Source: Schizochytrium sp. CCTCC M209059
Lineage: Eukaryota > Sar > Bigyra > Thraustochytrida > Thraustochytriidae
Assembly: GCA_000818945.1 (NCBI GenBank)
Contig: KN805429.1
Span: 62,001 to 126,000, forward strand
Length of the DNA: 64,000 bases
Reading direction: 5' to 3'
Within the stretch, counting starts at the first letter, position 1; every line of letters begins with the position of its first letter. A program made the translations under genes and the position numbers. Of the stretch, positions 28,063 to 38,050 are shown piece by piece. A model generated the notes under the pieces. It made no database searches. It was not told where the DNA came from and saw only the letters and a list, made by a program, of their open reading frames with translations.

Positions 28063-30783
28063 TTATTCATGCTTGGGCCGCTTCTTCGCGTCTGCGTCGT
28101 CTTCCTGTGCAGGTACGAGACTAAAGAGCGCGGCAGAGGAGTGCTGGCGCTTTGCAGAGCTCAGGAAGCTCAGAGTGTACATGTTCTCGTCGCAGAGTTT
28201 CGCCAGATCCTTATTTTGCGACGTAATGGCCTTCTGCAAAGCTCGAAACGAGGACATGAAGAGCTTCGACTGGTCGCGCAGACGATCTTGGTGCACAGTG
28301 AGCAGAGCGCGCGCCCAAGCCAAGTGGTGCTGCAGGTTGGGCGTGGAGGAGATTTCATGAGCGATCAGCGCGAGGACACGCGAGACGTAAACAACGGGGA
28401 GACCACGGGCAACGAGATCAAGTGACTCTGTGGGGATGGCTCGGTAAAGTTCGGTAATCAAATCGTCTTCGCCAAGGTGAAGAGCCATGGTAAAGGCCCG
28501 GCCGTGGTCACCCTTGAGGGCGACTTCGCGCACACGGTCCGGGGTGACGTCCTCTTCGAGTTGGAAGGGATCAAAGAGCATGGCATTGTCGAGAGCGTAA
28601 ATCATGAGACCCTCTGTAGTAGCAGCGGCCCATTCCTGGCCGTTCGGCGAGAACTGAACGCACTTGCAGCGGATCTCCGGTTTAGTGATGCGCTTGCCAA
28701 GATCGCCTCGCGAAGCGCCCGGCAGAGCCTTGGCGCGGGCAGCCATATCCTCGCCCTCAGAATCGGAGGCGTCGCTCAAGTCGAGGGTATCTGAATTACC
28801 GGCCTCAGTGAGCTTGCGCGAGTCGAGTTTGTCCAAGATACCGTCGAGTGAGCGATTGTGAGAGAGCTGGTACTTTTTCAAGAGCACACGCTGTTCGACT
28901 TGGTAAATGCAAACGAACTTGCTGCGTCCTCCTGCAATAATGCACGAGCCGTCCGCCGTGTAGCATACGCTGCTAAAGTGCTTGTTGTGCGTTGCGTTTT
29001 TGGAAGTCGTTCGGTCGCGCGCGCGACGGCCACCAGAAATGTCCTTGGCACCCGTGATGCTTGTCTTTTGATACCCGGAGTCGACATCCCAAAAGAGCAG
29101 CTGGCCGCTGAGAGCGCCGACGCACACTTCCTTGCCGTCGGGACGAAAAGCGACACAGAGTCCATTGGACCCCACTTCTTTCGTTTCCGTGGGCGCGGTC
29201 CCGCTATAGGGCTCCCAGAAGCGCAGAGTACGATCCCATGAGGTTGAGGCGATGAGAGGCTTGGAGGGTGAGAACGCCAACGCCGACACAGGGCCTTCAT
29301 GGCCTGAAAGGACATCGAGCAATCGCCCCGTTTGGAGTGACCAAACGTAAATGTCCGGGGGGTCCATTGCTCCGGCGCAAACAATCTCACCCTGACCGTC
29401 GACGGCCAAGCACGTGAGCTGCGTGGGCGTGGGCGTGACCATAGTGCGAAAGTTGCGGTATCGAACAAGATCAAACGCACGCACCGAGCCATCAAGGCTT
29501 GCGCTGACCACAGCGTTGCCGGCATCGCCGACGAAACTAAGCGCGGTCACGGGCGCCTCGTGCTCGCTAAAGGTAACAAAGCAAAAACCAGAAGTCGTGC
29601 TCCAAAGCTTGACTTTAGCGTCGTCGCCGCCTGTGGCTACGAGCTGGCCGTCGGGGGAGTAGGCAGCCACGTTGAGGTCGTAAAAGTGGCCCTGTTGCTT
29701 GAGCACATAGGTCTCGGACTGCCATTCCCAAACAAGAACTTGGCCGAGCTGCGCCGAGGCAAGAGCAAGCCATTCACCGGTACTGTTAATGGCGGCGCTG
29801 CGGAGCTCATGTTGCGACACACTGAGCGACTGAAGATGTGTAGCATCTGGCATCTCAAACAGAGAAAAGACGCCGTTGTCGAAGCCTACCACGAGAAGCC
29901 CCTTGCTACGCTGCAACACGGCGCAATGTACTCGGGCGTGGTCGCGTTGGATAAAGTGACGCGCTTCGCGTTGCCATTCTCCAAGCTTGATGCTCAATGG
30001 AGGATCACTTTCCTCTGCGTCGTCCTTTGCGAGTTTCCCGCTGCCATTTGCAACCTGGTCCTCCTCTTCATCGGCGTCGCTCGCGGCTTCGTCGTCGCTG
30101 CCGTTTGATTCGGCAAGCGGGGCCCATTCCCAGCGCCAAACGATAAGGGCGCCATCCTTGGACAGCGTATAGATGAGTTCGTCTTCGGCAAAGAAGCAAC
30201 CCACGACGCGTTCCTTATGGCCCGTGAGCGTTACAACGACAAAATCCTTTTCGGTGACGAGCGAGTACACACGCGCGCTCATATCCTTGGATCCGGTCAC
30301 GAGATAGCGACCGGAAGGCGACCACGAGAGACTAATGACTGCATCATGATGGCCCGTGTAGGTGCGGTGCAACGCGAGCGGCGAGAATTCCTTTTGTACG
30401 CCCCCTGGGGCAGCCCAAACCTGAACATGGCGGCCCACCGCGACGGCCAGGTGCTTGTTGTCGGGACTAAACGCCATGACACGGACCTTGCCCTTCATGT
30501 TAAATCGATGCAAAACCTTGCGAGAAGTAAAATTTACGAGAAGACCACGGCCTTCGGTGTCCACAACGACGAGAAGACGATTCTCGTGCGAGAGGCACAT
30601 GCATCGCACGTTCCGTCGTAGCTCAAAGGGCAGCGTTTCGGCAGCGTTGTTGACAAGATCAAAGAGGCGAACTCGGTTTCCCACCCCGGAGAGTAGCATA
30701 TTTCCGGTCTCGTCATCAAAGATGACATTTCCGTTCGAGTAGCTCACGCCGAGCAAGTCCTTGAACCTGTAGTTGAACTTCAT
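28063..30783 (-). CDS. PWP2: PWP2/UTP1, WD40 subunit of the SSU processome
   Basis: A 906-residue nucleolar WD40 protein of the UTP-B complex, needed for 18S pre-rRNA processing. It begins MKFNYRFKDLLGVSYSNGNV, the characteristic PWP2 start. Two seven-bladed propellers fill residues 1-690, for example VISLSWSPSGRYLVTGSKD, LNVAAYSPDGQLVATGGDD and ISGGRRARDRTTSKNATHNK before HFSSVCYTADGSCIIAGGRS. An acidic loop at about residues 225-262 (SDDEAASDADEEEDQ) lies between blades, as in other PWP2 proteins. The C-terminal 140 residues form the Utp12-type helical domain (GRAFTMALHLGEDDLITELY, HHLAWARALLTVH) that mediates assembly with other UTP-B subunits. The protein ends in a basic KKRPKHE tail. Length matches the family. 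It converges on the DOT1-like gene with about 150 bp between stops. Confidence 0.97.
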   Translation of the reverse strand: MKFNYRFKDLLGVSYSNGNVIFDDETGNMLLSGVGNRVRLFDLVNNAAETLPFELRRNVRCMCLSHENRLLVVVDTEGRGLLVNFTSRKVLHRFNMKGKVRVMAFSPDNKHLAVAVGRHVQVWAAPGGVQKEFSPLALHRTYTGHHDAVISLSWSPSGRYLVTGSKDMSARVYSLVTEKDFVVVTLTGHKERVVGCFFAEDELIYTLSKDGALIVWRWEWAPLAESNGSDDEAASDADEEEDQVANGSGKLAKDDAEESDPPLSIKLGEWQREARHFIQRDHARVHCAVLQRSKGLLVVGFDNGVFSLFEMPDATHLQSLSVSQHELRSAAINSTGEWLALASAQLGQVLVWEWQSETYVLKQQGHFYDLNVAAYSPDGQLVATGGDDAKVKLWSTTSGFCFVTFSEHEAPVTALSFVGDAGNAVVSASLDGSVRAFDLVRYRNFRTMVTPTPTQLTCLAVDGQGEIVCAGAMDPPDIYVWSLQTGRLLDVLSGHEGPVSALAFSPSKPLIASTSWDRTLRFWEPYSGTAPTETKEVGSNGLCVAFRPDGKEVCVGALSGQLLFWDVDSGYQKTSITGAKDISGGRRARDRTTSKNATHNKHFSSVCYTADGSCIIAGGRSKFVCIYQVEQRVLLKKYQLSHNRSLDGILDKLDSRKLTEAGNSDTLDLSDASDSEGEDMAARAKALPGASRGDLGKRITKPEIRCKCVQFSPNGQEWAAATTEGLMIYALDNAMLFDPFQLEEDVTPDRVREVALKGDHGRAFTMALHLGEDDLITELYRAIPTESLDLVARGLPVVYVSRVLALIAHEISSTPNLQHHLAWARALLTVHQDRLRDQSKLFMSSFRALQKAITSQNKDLAKLCDENMYTLSFLSSAKRQHSSAALFSLVPAQEDDADAKKRPKHE

Positions 30784-31845
30784 TTATCCTGCTCGAGTCT
30801 TTGACGTGCGGGAGTAAGCTGTACAACAGGAAAAGTAAAGATGAGCGAAGCGTCCGCCACACGAAGCACTACTAGCAGCAGCAGTACCAACTCCACCACC
30901 ACCACCACCAACACAACCAGCACAGAGTAGCGGAGCTGCTTTTGACCACTCGCTTCCTTGGTAGTCTGGACTGGACTGGACTGGTCTGGTCTGGTCTGGT
31001 TTGGTCTGGTCCTGAGCTACTAAGCTACGCTGGAGGGCTCTCCTGACGAGCCAGCGATCTTACGGTATCGTCTGCTCCCTTACGTCACAAAGAGGTTCGA
31101 GAGCTGTCTCCGCGCAAGCAGCCGCCTCGATCCTCTGCAGCCACGAGTTCGCGGCCGCGCGGTGCTGCGAGCGTCTCCGGCTTTGTTTGCGTCGCCTTGG
31201 TTGGGACTGCCCCCAAAGACCAGAGCAGAGTCCTCGCTCCGGGTTGGCTGGCTGTGACGTCGAAGAGGTCTATACCGACAAAGAGGTCTATCTGCGCCCG
31301 ACGTCAAAAAGGCCCAAAGAAGAGGTCTAATTACAACGGATAGGAGGCCGCCACTCGAGAGCAGCACGTTTGCGACAAGGAGAAGGAGTGATTTGAGAGT
31401 GGCGACGGGCTAGCTTTGCTCCGGACGCAAGCCAGAGAGACGTTTACGGAGGAGGCGTGGATGTCGCGGTGAGGCAAAGTTTGCTGGCTTTTTCCCTTCT
31501 AGGTTTTCAATGCTTCTCTCGGCGCTCTCAGGTTCGGGGGACAAGCTAGCGACGAGGCCAGTCTCGCGAGAAGACAAGTAGACAAGTAGACAAGCTGACA
31601 AAAAAAGACTGAGAGAGCTTCTTCTTTTCATTGCATTTGACTCTGCAGAGTATTTCCCCTAGTTAGGTCGGTAGCCTCGGCCAGAAAGACGGAAGAGTCC
31701 AAAGGTCAGACGAAAGGCAGACAAGAAAAACAAACCTAGTTCACCGTTCATCTTGGCCAGCGGTTAGCACGACTCGGGCAAGGCGAGGGTTTTGCGGCTA
31801 CGGAAAAGAAATTAACGGGCCGAGGACTGCCTGACTGTTCAAGCA
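30784..31845. other. Divergent intergenic region with short repeats
   Basis: About 1.06 kb between PWP2 (-) and the EGF-repeat gene (+). It has a CCA/CAACACAACC-type run at 30885-30925, a CTGGTCTGGT pentanucleotide repeat at 30968-31014 (about 190 bp upstream of the PWP2 start), and AGACAAGT repeats at 31571-31600. No gene is seen. Confidence 0.6.
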
Positions 31846-33963
31846 ATGGTGTCGCGGCGCGCCGCGGCGCCCGGCATGGCCATTGTGCTTGTTGCTTTTG
31901 CGACGCTGACCGAATTGTCTCACGTAGCAAGTGCACAGGACACAGGGCCATGCCCGAACGGGTGCTCTGGTCATGGCCTTTGTCATCTGACGGAATGCAC
32001 ATGCTTTGATGGCTGGATGGGAGGCGATTGCTCGCTGCGCCAGTGCCCCCGTGACGTTGCGTGGAATGATGTGGCGACTGGAGAGGATGAGGCGCACAAC
32101 ATTGCCGAGTGCTCGAATCGGGGTTCTTGCGATCGCGAAACGGGCCAATGTGTGTGTGACCTTGGTTTCCACGGTCGTGCGTGTCAAATGAGCACATGCC
32201 CGAACGACTGCTGGGGCCGAGGCCGCTGCGTGGACATCCGCTACAACGCCTTGTACAAAGATCCTGGCACAGGAACTGTTTACCCGTACGATTCGGTGTG
32301 GGATTCGGAAAAGGTATATGGCTGCATGTGCGACCAGGGCTTCACGGGCTATGACTGCTCGCTGCGCGAATGCCCTCGTGGTGATGATCCAATGACGACG
32401 GGTCAGCTCGACGAGGTGCAGGTGTTTCGTTGCAAGGGCACTTCTGGATTTTTTACGCTCACGTTTAGCGGCTTCACGAGCGAGCCAATTCCGGTTACCA
32501 CGGTGCTTGCCGACTTTGAAACCATCCTTGAAGCCGTTCCTGGAGTGGGAGATGTCACCGTGACTTTTTCCGTTACGGGTTCACAAATTTGCCACGACAG
32601 CAGCACGAACCAAATTGTGACAGTCACCTTCAACGAGCGTTTTGGCGACGTTCCCAATTTAATCTCACAATCGACCACAATCGAGGACTGCTTGGATCCG
32701 ACCGCAAGCCAATTTGACATGTGCGGAGGAACCGGTCTTTCGTTTGCTCACGACGGTCTCTTGATAGATAGCGCGGCATCTAGGACAGGCACGAAAGAAG
32801 ATGGATACTGTTCTCGACGAGGCGCATGCGACCTAAGCACCGGAATCTGCACGTGCTACACCAACTTTGTGACCAGTGATGGCCGCGGCAACGAGGGAGA
32901 CCGCGGTGATTGTGGCTATGAGTCCGCTGAAGTCCAGGCGTGCCCCGGTCTGATTGCCTGCAGTGGTCACGGCACTTGCTCGCAGTCGCCCGAGTTTCGC
33001 TGCACATGCTCCTTGGGATGGGACTCTGGAGACTGCTCCGTCCGCACGTGCGCCAAGGGCAAGAGCTGGTTCGATCACCCGGTTTCAGCGAACCGTGCGC
33101 ATCAGTTGCAAGAGTGCAGCAACATGGGCATTTGTGACCGTATCACCGGCGTGTGCATTTGTCACACGGGCTTTACTGGCGCGGCGTGCGACCAAATGCA
33201 GTGTCCAGGGTCTCCGACAGAGTGCTCAGGGAACGGCCAGTGTTTGTTCATGTCTCAACTTGCCAACAAGGCGACCGACAATGGCGATTTGGCGGCTACA
33301 ACATATGGACAGACACCCAACGATCCGTACCGGTGGGACTATGACATGATTAAAGGCTGCCTCTGCGACAAAGGCTACGAGGGCCACGACTGCTCGTTGA
33401 TGAGCTGCCCCACGGGAGATGATCCCGAGACTTTGGGCCAAGATTTCGAGACCCAGGTGCTCCGGTGCCAAGCCAATGGCGGCAACTTCCGCCTCTACTT
33501 TCGGCAGCACCAGACTGAGCTCATCCCATACAATGCGGATGAGGCAGCGCTTCGCGCAGCGCTCAGCGCCATTGACTCCATCACAGATGTTGAAGTCACT
33601 TTTTCGTCGGGTAACTCATTCTGCACGGACGACGCGAGCAATGTGGCATCGATTGTCTTTACGCAAGAACTTGGCGATGTGCCTGACCTGACTGCCTTCA
33701 TCAGCTCTTTCGATGCGGATCTCGCGCATGGCACGAGCCCAGAGATTGCGATTGCAACCAATGGCGCAAGCATTGATAGCGTGCAGAGTGTGCGTGGCAC
33801 CAAGGAAAATGTTGTCTGCTCTGCGCGGGGCGTGTGCAATCACGAGACCGGGACGTGTGAGTGCTTTCACGGATTTGCTTCAAGCAATGGAAATGGCAGT
33901 TCTGGAGACCGTGGCGACTGCGGCTGGAAGGTGCCATGGACAACGACCACCACCGAAGACTAG
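31846..33963 (+). CDS. Secreted tenascin-type EGF-repeat protein
   Basis: A 705-residue protein with an N-terminal signal (MAIVLVAFATLTELSHVASA, cleavage near residue 30). Two homologous halves follow. Each half has several Cys-rich EGF-like modules of the tenascin type (CPNGCSGHGLCHLTECTCFDGWMGGDCS; CSNRGSCDRETGQCVCDLGFHG). Each then has the shared segment GCMCDQGFTGYDCSLRECPRGDD or GCLCDKGYEGHDCSLMSCPTGDD, and a beta-rich module of about 110 residues (DEVQVFRCKGTSGFFTLTFS; FETQVLRCQANGGNFRLYF). Each half closes with TGTKE or RGTKE plus another EGF module ending NEGDRGDCGY or SSGDRGDCGW. The C-terminus is a short Thr run (WTTTTTED) with no membrane anchor, so the protein is probably secreted or in the cell coat. 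Function is unknown; adhesion or a wall/scale role is possible. Confidence 0.85.
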   Translation: MVSRRAAAPGMAIVLVAFATLTELSHVASAQDTGPCPNGCSGHGLCHLTECTCFDGWMGGDCSLRQCPRDVAWNDVATGEDEAHNIAECSNRGSCDRETGQCVCDLGFHGRACQMSTCPNDCWGRGRCVDIRYNALYKDPGTGTVYPYDSVWDSEKVYGCMCDQGFTGYDCSLRECPRGDDPMTTGQLDEVQVFRCKGTSGFFTLTFSGFTSEPIPVTTVLADFETILEAVPGVGDVTVTFSVTGSQICHDSSTNQIVTVTFNERFGDVPNLISQSTTIEDCLDPTASQFDMCGGTGLSFAHDGLLIDSAASRTGTKEDGYCSRRGACDLSTGICTCYTNFVTSDGRGNEGDRGDCGYESAEVQACPGLIACSGHGTCSQSPEFRCTCSLGWDSGDCSVRTCAKGKSWFDHPVSANRAHQLQECSNMGICDRITGVCICHTGFTGAACDQMQCPGSPTECSGNGQCLFMSQLANKATDNGDLAATTYGQTPNDPYRWDYDMIKGCLCDKGYEGHDCSLMSCPTGDDPETLGQDFETQVLRCQANGGNFRLYFRQHQTELIPYNADEAALRAALSAIDSITDVEVTFSSGNSFCTDDASNVASIVFTQELGDVPDLTAFISSFDADLAHGTSPEIAIATNGASIDSVQSVRGTKENVVCSARGVCNHETGTCECFHGFASSNGNGSSGDRGDCGWKVPWTTTTTED

Positions 33964-34409
33964 AATGTGTACTGCGGGCTTCATGTTCCGAGTGCTCTTA
34001 TCAACAACCATTTTTTTTCCTTTCAGATCAACTTACATGTAGGCCTATCCATGCCTGTCGTCGCAAGCACTCACCCTAGTGTTTGTACGTTTTCGAGATT
34101 TTCGGTAATGATGGCATCTCCTCTGCGACGTAGGCTGGAGGTCTGTCTGTCCGCATGACGAAACTTGAATTGACGCTTGATGTTCATTGTCATGCGGGTT
34201 CTAAGAATCGAAAACTCATCAAATTCAAACGCTGCGAACAGACCACAGGGGTGACCTCGTCAGAGCAGGACGGGAGAGCAGAGAATAACAGAAAAAAAAA
34301 AGATAGGAGGAAAGTGTTAATCTTCACAATGTGCGACTCGCGCCGCTTGTCCGACGACAAGTGACAAAACAGAACGTCTGCACGACTTGTTTTTCTTTTC
34401 TTTTTTTCA
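33964..34409. other. Convergent intergenic region
   Basis: About 450 bp holding the 3' ends of the EGF-repeat gene (+) and the MPDU1-like gene (-). It has A/T-rich patches at 34008-34025 and 34388-34410 and no gene. Confidence 0.5.
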
Positions 34410-35867
34410 TCACGAAGACTTGGACTTTCGACGTTTGGCGGCTTCTTTAGCGAGAACTCGCTTCGTATTGCCCCAATAGAGAAAGATTTGCGCCAAGAGA
34501 ACGCCATTGACAACAGAAGAGAGAACAAAGGCACCCAGAACGACCGGGTCATTGACCTCGGTGAGGGTGGTAAACACGCGTGCGACAACCCCAAGAAAGA
34601 CCATGAGTTGGGTGACGAAAGAGAGTGCGCCCGTGTGCTGATTGTTGAAGTTCTCGATAATTTGCGGAATTGTTCCCGAGAGGCTGATGACCGAGGAGAG
34701 TAGAGGAAGAGCCCAGAGCTTTTCTGGACGAGTGTTGAGTGTAAAACTGGCAACAGTTCCAACAAAGCCAAGAAAGCCGAGAGAAAGGGCTACCTGGGTA
34801 ATGAGCGAGGTTTCGCCATACGTCCACATGAGGCCGACAATAATGAGCTCCTGAATAAGGACGGAAAGACTGTCGCCCCAGGAGGTAAAGGGATGTTTGT
34901 TGGCGAGCGAGTAGGCAACAGTGAGCACGAGCGCCTGGATGGCCGTGTAAGATTTGACAGAGGAGAGACCCTTGACGGTCTTTGCGTCCACGATACTGGC
35001 GATCTGGGGCACTTTGACGCCAAAGCTTCCTGTGATGAGGACGGCACCAAGGACCTTGGAGACGACGACGGGATCAGCATGAGTGGCGAGGAATTTGACC
35101 GAACGATCAATTGCGACAATGGTGAAAATGAGAAAGATCCAGAGGGCAATGGGAAGAGGCGTGTCGTCAATGTCCTCGCTGTTGCGTGGGCGGCGCTTGG
35201 AAGAGCGAAAGCCATGTTGCCCTCGAAGACGTTCGAGGAGCGAGCCAGACTGCGGGACGCTTTCGTCGTCAGAATCGTCCAGTTCGCGCTGGAGAGCCCG
35301 AAGCTTGAGAAGACGGGATTGTCTTCGTTCTTCAGCCTCGACATCAACGACGCTGTGCGGGTGCTTGGACTTTTTGTTGTTTTTCAGGGCTCGGCGCGTC
35401 TCGCGTTCCATATTGAGCTCCTTCTGGCGCTGAGCCTTTCGCCTGCTCTTGCCGCCTCCGTGACGCGCGATCCCTCTGGCGTGCGCGCCGAGCGTCTCTG
35501 AGTCGTCCACGTCGTCTTCATCGGGGTGCTCGCTGTCAGAGTAGTGATCGTCCTCGTCGTCGCCGACGTCATTCTCGGACAACTCGCTGTCCTCGTGAAG
35601 ACCTCGGTGCTGCTGCTGCTGCTGGCTGCTGGTTTTCTTCTTTGTCTTGCGGCCCTTACCGCGGTTGTTAAGCGCGGGTTTCTTCCCGTACACGCCGAGC
35701 TGCGACCGCAGCATGGTGTCCTTTTTGGCCGCGCGCTCGGCCTTGACCGCGAGGTAGTCCTCGCGCTCGGCCTGCGACATGCCGGCCATCTCGCGCTCCT
35801 CGCGGGCGGCCTCGGCCGCATCCAGCTGCGCGTCCTCGTCCGCAAAGCCCGCCTCCTGCCCGCTCAT
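34410..35867 (-). CDS. MPDU1-like PQ-loop protein with a long charged N-terminal extension
   Basis: 485 residues from the Met at 35867. The C-terminal 245 residues are a seven-helix PQ-loop membrane protein resembling MPDU1, an ER protein needed for use of dolichol-phosphate-mannose and -glucose in N-glycan and GPI synthesis. The evidence is the first PQ-loop ITGSFGVKVPQIASIVDAKT, the following ANKHPFTSWGDSLSVLIQEL, the second loop SLSGTIPQIIENFNNQHTGA, and RVFTTLTEVNDPVVLGAFVL then NGVLLAQIFLYWG, all in MPDU1 order. It ends KEAAKRRKSKSS, basic and cytosolic. Unlike animal MPDU1 (about 250 residues), 240 charged residues precede it: coiled-coil-like EAAREEREMAGMSQAERED, a Lys-rich patch, a Q run, a D/E/S-rich acidic block and basic helices. 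Upstream in-frame sequence to 36260 is Arg-rich tandem repeat and is read here as leader. Confidence 0.85.
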   Translation of the reverse strand: MSGQEAGFADEDAQLDAAEAAREEREMAGMSQAEREDYLAVKAERAAKKDTMLRSQLGVYGKKPALNNRGKGRKTKKKTSSQQQQQHRGLHEDSELSENDVGDDEDDHYSDSEHPDEDDVDDSETLGAHARGIARHGGGKSRRKAQRQKELNMERETRRALKNNKKSKHPHSVVDVEAEERRQSRLLKLRALQRELDDSDDESVPQSGSLLERLRGQHGFRSSKRRPRNSEDIDDTPLPIALWIFLIFTIVAIDRSVKFLATHADPVVVSKVLGAVLITGSFGVKVPQIASIVDAKTVKGLSSVKSYTAIQALVLTVAYSLANKHPFTSWGDSLSVLIQELIIVGLMWTYGETSLITQVALSLGFLGFVGTVASFTLNTRPEKLWALPLLSSVISLSGTIPQIIENFNNQHTGALSFVTQLMVFLGVVARVFTTLTEVNDPVVLGAFVLSSVVNGVLLAQIFLYWGNTKRVLAKEAAKRRKSKSS

Positions 35868-36803
35868 CCTGCCCGCACGCGCGCACGTGCGCTCGACTCC
35901 ACTCCGCTCCACGGGAGAGAGGCCGGCGAGCGCGAGCGCGAGCGAGGTGCACGCGCTGGGGAGGAGGATCCGATCGCGCACGTGCGCGCCGTGCCGCGCC
36001 GCGGCGCGACTCGCGCGACTCGCGCGACTCGCGCGACTCGCCGGGCGGCGCCGCGTCTCACGCGAGCTGCGCTCGGGACGGGTGGACGGCCGGCACGGGT
36101 GCCGCGTGCGCGCGGGATCTGTGTTTGTTTTCTTTGCTTCGTTTGGACGAGGCGAGGTGCGCACGGTAGGTACTAGAACTAGGCTACGAACTGTGGCTGC
36201 CTTCAAGGTCTCTTCTTTGCCATCGCGATTGCATGTTTTTCGGCACAGCGCCCACGTCATTTGACGTCAGCTTGGTTTTGGCGCGGCAACGTTATGGAGG
36301 CCTGCAAGGACTGACGGTCTTCGTTGCAGTGGCACGGAGAAGACGATGCGAAGAAAGTGCTCGTATGGATGGAGATGAGCGAAGTTGAGGGACGAAAGAG
36401 AGGGGCGAACAGTGTTGTTTTCAAGTTCAAGTGGCGCCTGCACACAACGTGCAAGCCCGCAATCTCGTGAATAAAATTCTGCAATGGAAATCGATCAGCC
36501 TGGCGCTGCAGAGAAGTTTGGAAACATCTTTTTCTTCCTTGAAAAAGAGCAAAACAGAAAACCGCAAACGAGCCAGACATTTTAAGGCGCGAGGAGCGAT
36601 TGGTCATCCATCAGCTTGCAAAAGCAAAAGTATTTTGCTTTCCATTTTTTTTTCTCGAGCATTCCGATTCTGAAAGAGAAAAGTAAGGGATAGATGAAAA
36701 CAACAAGTTACTTTACCTTGAGCGAGGTAAACTCTTTAGCGGACCAGACATCACGAGGTGTGGTGTGTCTGATCAGCTTGCAAAAAGGCTTTGCTTCCAG
36801 TTT
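35868..36803. other. Intergenic region with CGCGACT repeats
   Basis: The leader of the MPDU1-like gene, including about five tandem GCGCGACTC units at 36003-36043, and the 3' region of the ADF-H/villin-headpiece gene. No gene is seen. Confidence 0.5.
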
Positions 36804-37904
36804 TTAGAAAATGCCAAACTGCTTCTTGAGCTGAATACGTTTCCAAGGAGGAAGCTCAGCAAACTCGGACTTGCGCATACCAAAGGCAGCCTTGAAAGAC
36901 TTGGACGTAATGTAGATTTCGAGCGAGGACGGATTCATATTGTCGTCGAACTCACCGAGAGACTTCATCTTCTTGATATCCTCCAAGGTGTACGGGAATT
37001 GCTCCGGGTCATCCTCCTCGTCGTCGCTGCTTTCCTCTTGCACCTCTTCTTCTTCTTCTTCTTCCTCTTGCACCTCTTCTTCTTCTTCTTCTTGAACCTC
37101 TTCTTCTTCCTCGATGGCAGCCTCCTTGACGGATTTGCGCGAGGACTTGCGCGAGGATCGGGAGGATCGGGAGGATCGAGAGGAGGTGCGGGAGCTACGC
37201 GAGCGGCGCGAGGAAGACTCCTTCTCACCCTCGTCGCTCTCCTTGTCTTCATCGCTTTCGTCATCGCCCTCGACGTCCTGCTCTTCCATAGACTTTGAAA
37301 TGAAGGCAGGAACGTGACCTTCCTTAGAAAGGCCGGGAAGAGCGACGGGACTGCGCACGGAAATGCGGGCGAGCAACGAGTAGGCGCCGGCGGTCTCGGC
37401 CTCGTCCTGCTCCTTGCGCGCAATCTCTGCTTCGGTGAGTGGGGCCTCGATGGCCTTCATTTTAGAGTACTCCTCGTAGGAGAGCTCCGAGGGAGAAGAG
37501 ACATTGTATTCCTCAATGGAGGCGCCCAGATTAAAAAGCGTATCTTTGACGCCCGAGATGGAGCTCGCGTAAAGCATTTTGGTGCGAGTCTTGGCTCCTT
37601 CGGGGATGTACTTGATGAGAAGGCAATCGTCATTATCGCGGAAGAGCACAAAGACGCAAGGGTTCTCGTCGTCAACCTTGCGCGAGAGCTCATTAAGTTT
37701 TTCGGTCCACTCGAGATCGGCGCTTGAGCGAAAGAGCTTCTTCCCCGTGAGCTTTTCGCCATCGATCTCCACCTTGACGCACCCCAGGTCCTTGGCGATC
37801 TCCTCGAGCAGCCGCTCGAGCGAAGACGAGACCTTGATGTTGCTGCTCGCATTTCTGCCGACATTCTGCATGCCGGGCAGCGCTCTGCCCAAGGTCGTGC
37901 TCAT
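36804..37904 (-). CDS. Twinfilin-like ADF-H domain fused to a villin headpiece
   Basis: A 366-residue predicted actin-binding protein. Residues 20-150 form an ADF/cofilin-homology domain close to twinfilin ADF-H (NPCVFVLFRDNDDCLLIKYI, IPEGAKTRTKMLYASSISGV). A twinfilin-type linker follows (EEYSKMKAIEAPLTEAEIAR, then VALPGL). Where twinfilin has its second ADF-H domain, there is an acidic/Ser stretch, an RS block (RRSRSSRTSSRSSRSSRS near residues 230-255) and an E-rich run (265-300). Residues 303-366 are a villin headpiece: FPYTLEDIKKM, LEIYITSKSFKAAFGM, EFAELPPWKRIQLKKQFGIF, with the PWK and KKxxGxF F-actin-binding signature. The product would combine G-actin/barbed-end binding with F-actin side binding (inference). 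The start is the first Met, 14 bp after a TAA in the leader. I know no standard family with this order. Confidence 0.88.
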   Translation of the reverse strand: MSTTLGRALPGMQNVGRNASSNIKVSSSLERLLEEIAKDLGCVKVEIDGEKLTGKKLFRSSADLEWTEKLNELSRKVDDENPCVFVLFRDNDDCLLIKYIPEGAKTRTKMLYASSISGVKDTLFNLGASIEEYNVSSPSELSYEEYSKMKAIEAPLTEAEIARKEQDEAETAGAYSLLARISVRSPVALPGLSKEGHVPAFISKSMEEQDVEGDDESDEDKESDEGEKESSSRRSRSSRTSSRSSRSSRSSRKSSRKSVKEAAIEEEEEVQEEEEEEVQEEEEEEEEVQEESSDDEEDDPEQFPYTLEDIKKMKSLGEFDDNMNPSSLEIYITSKSFKAAFGMRKSEFAELPPWKRIQLKKQFGIF

Positions 37905-38011
37905 CTTTCCTGCTTAACTTATTGACTGACCAGCCGTCTGGCCGGCCCGGCCTTTCGCTCTTGGTGCGCGCGCCGCGAGGCTCGTTTGCTCGAGCCTGGT
38001 CCCGGCCGGTG

Positions 38012-38050
38012 GTATGTATGTATGTATGTATGTATGTATGTATGTGTATG
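38012..38050. repeat. GTAT tetranucleotide microsatellite
   Basis: About eight or nine GTAT units ending in GTGTATG, 110-145 bp upstream of the minus-strand start at 37904. Confidence 0.9.

Noticed and set aside
35868..36260. N-terminal extension of the MPDU1-like protein to 36260
   Set aside because: The sequence is a translation of CGCGACT repeats and other GC-rich leader. MSGQEAGFADED at 35867 is a natural start.
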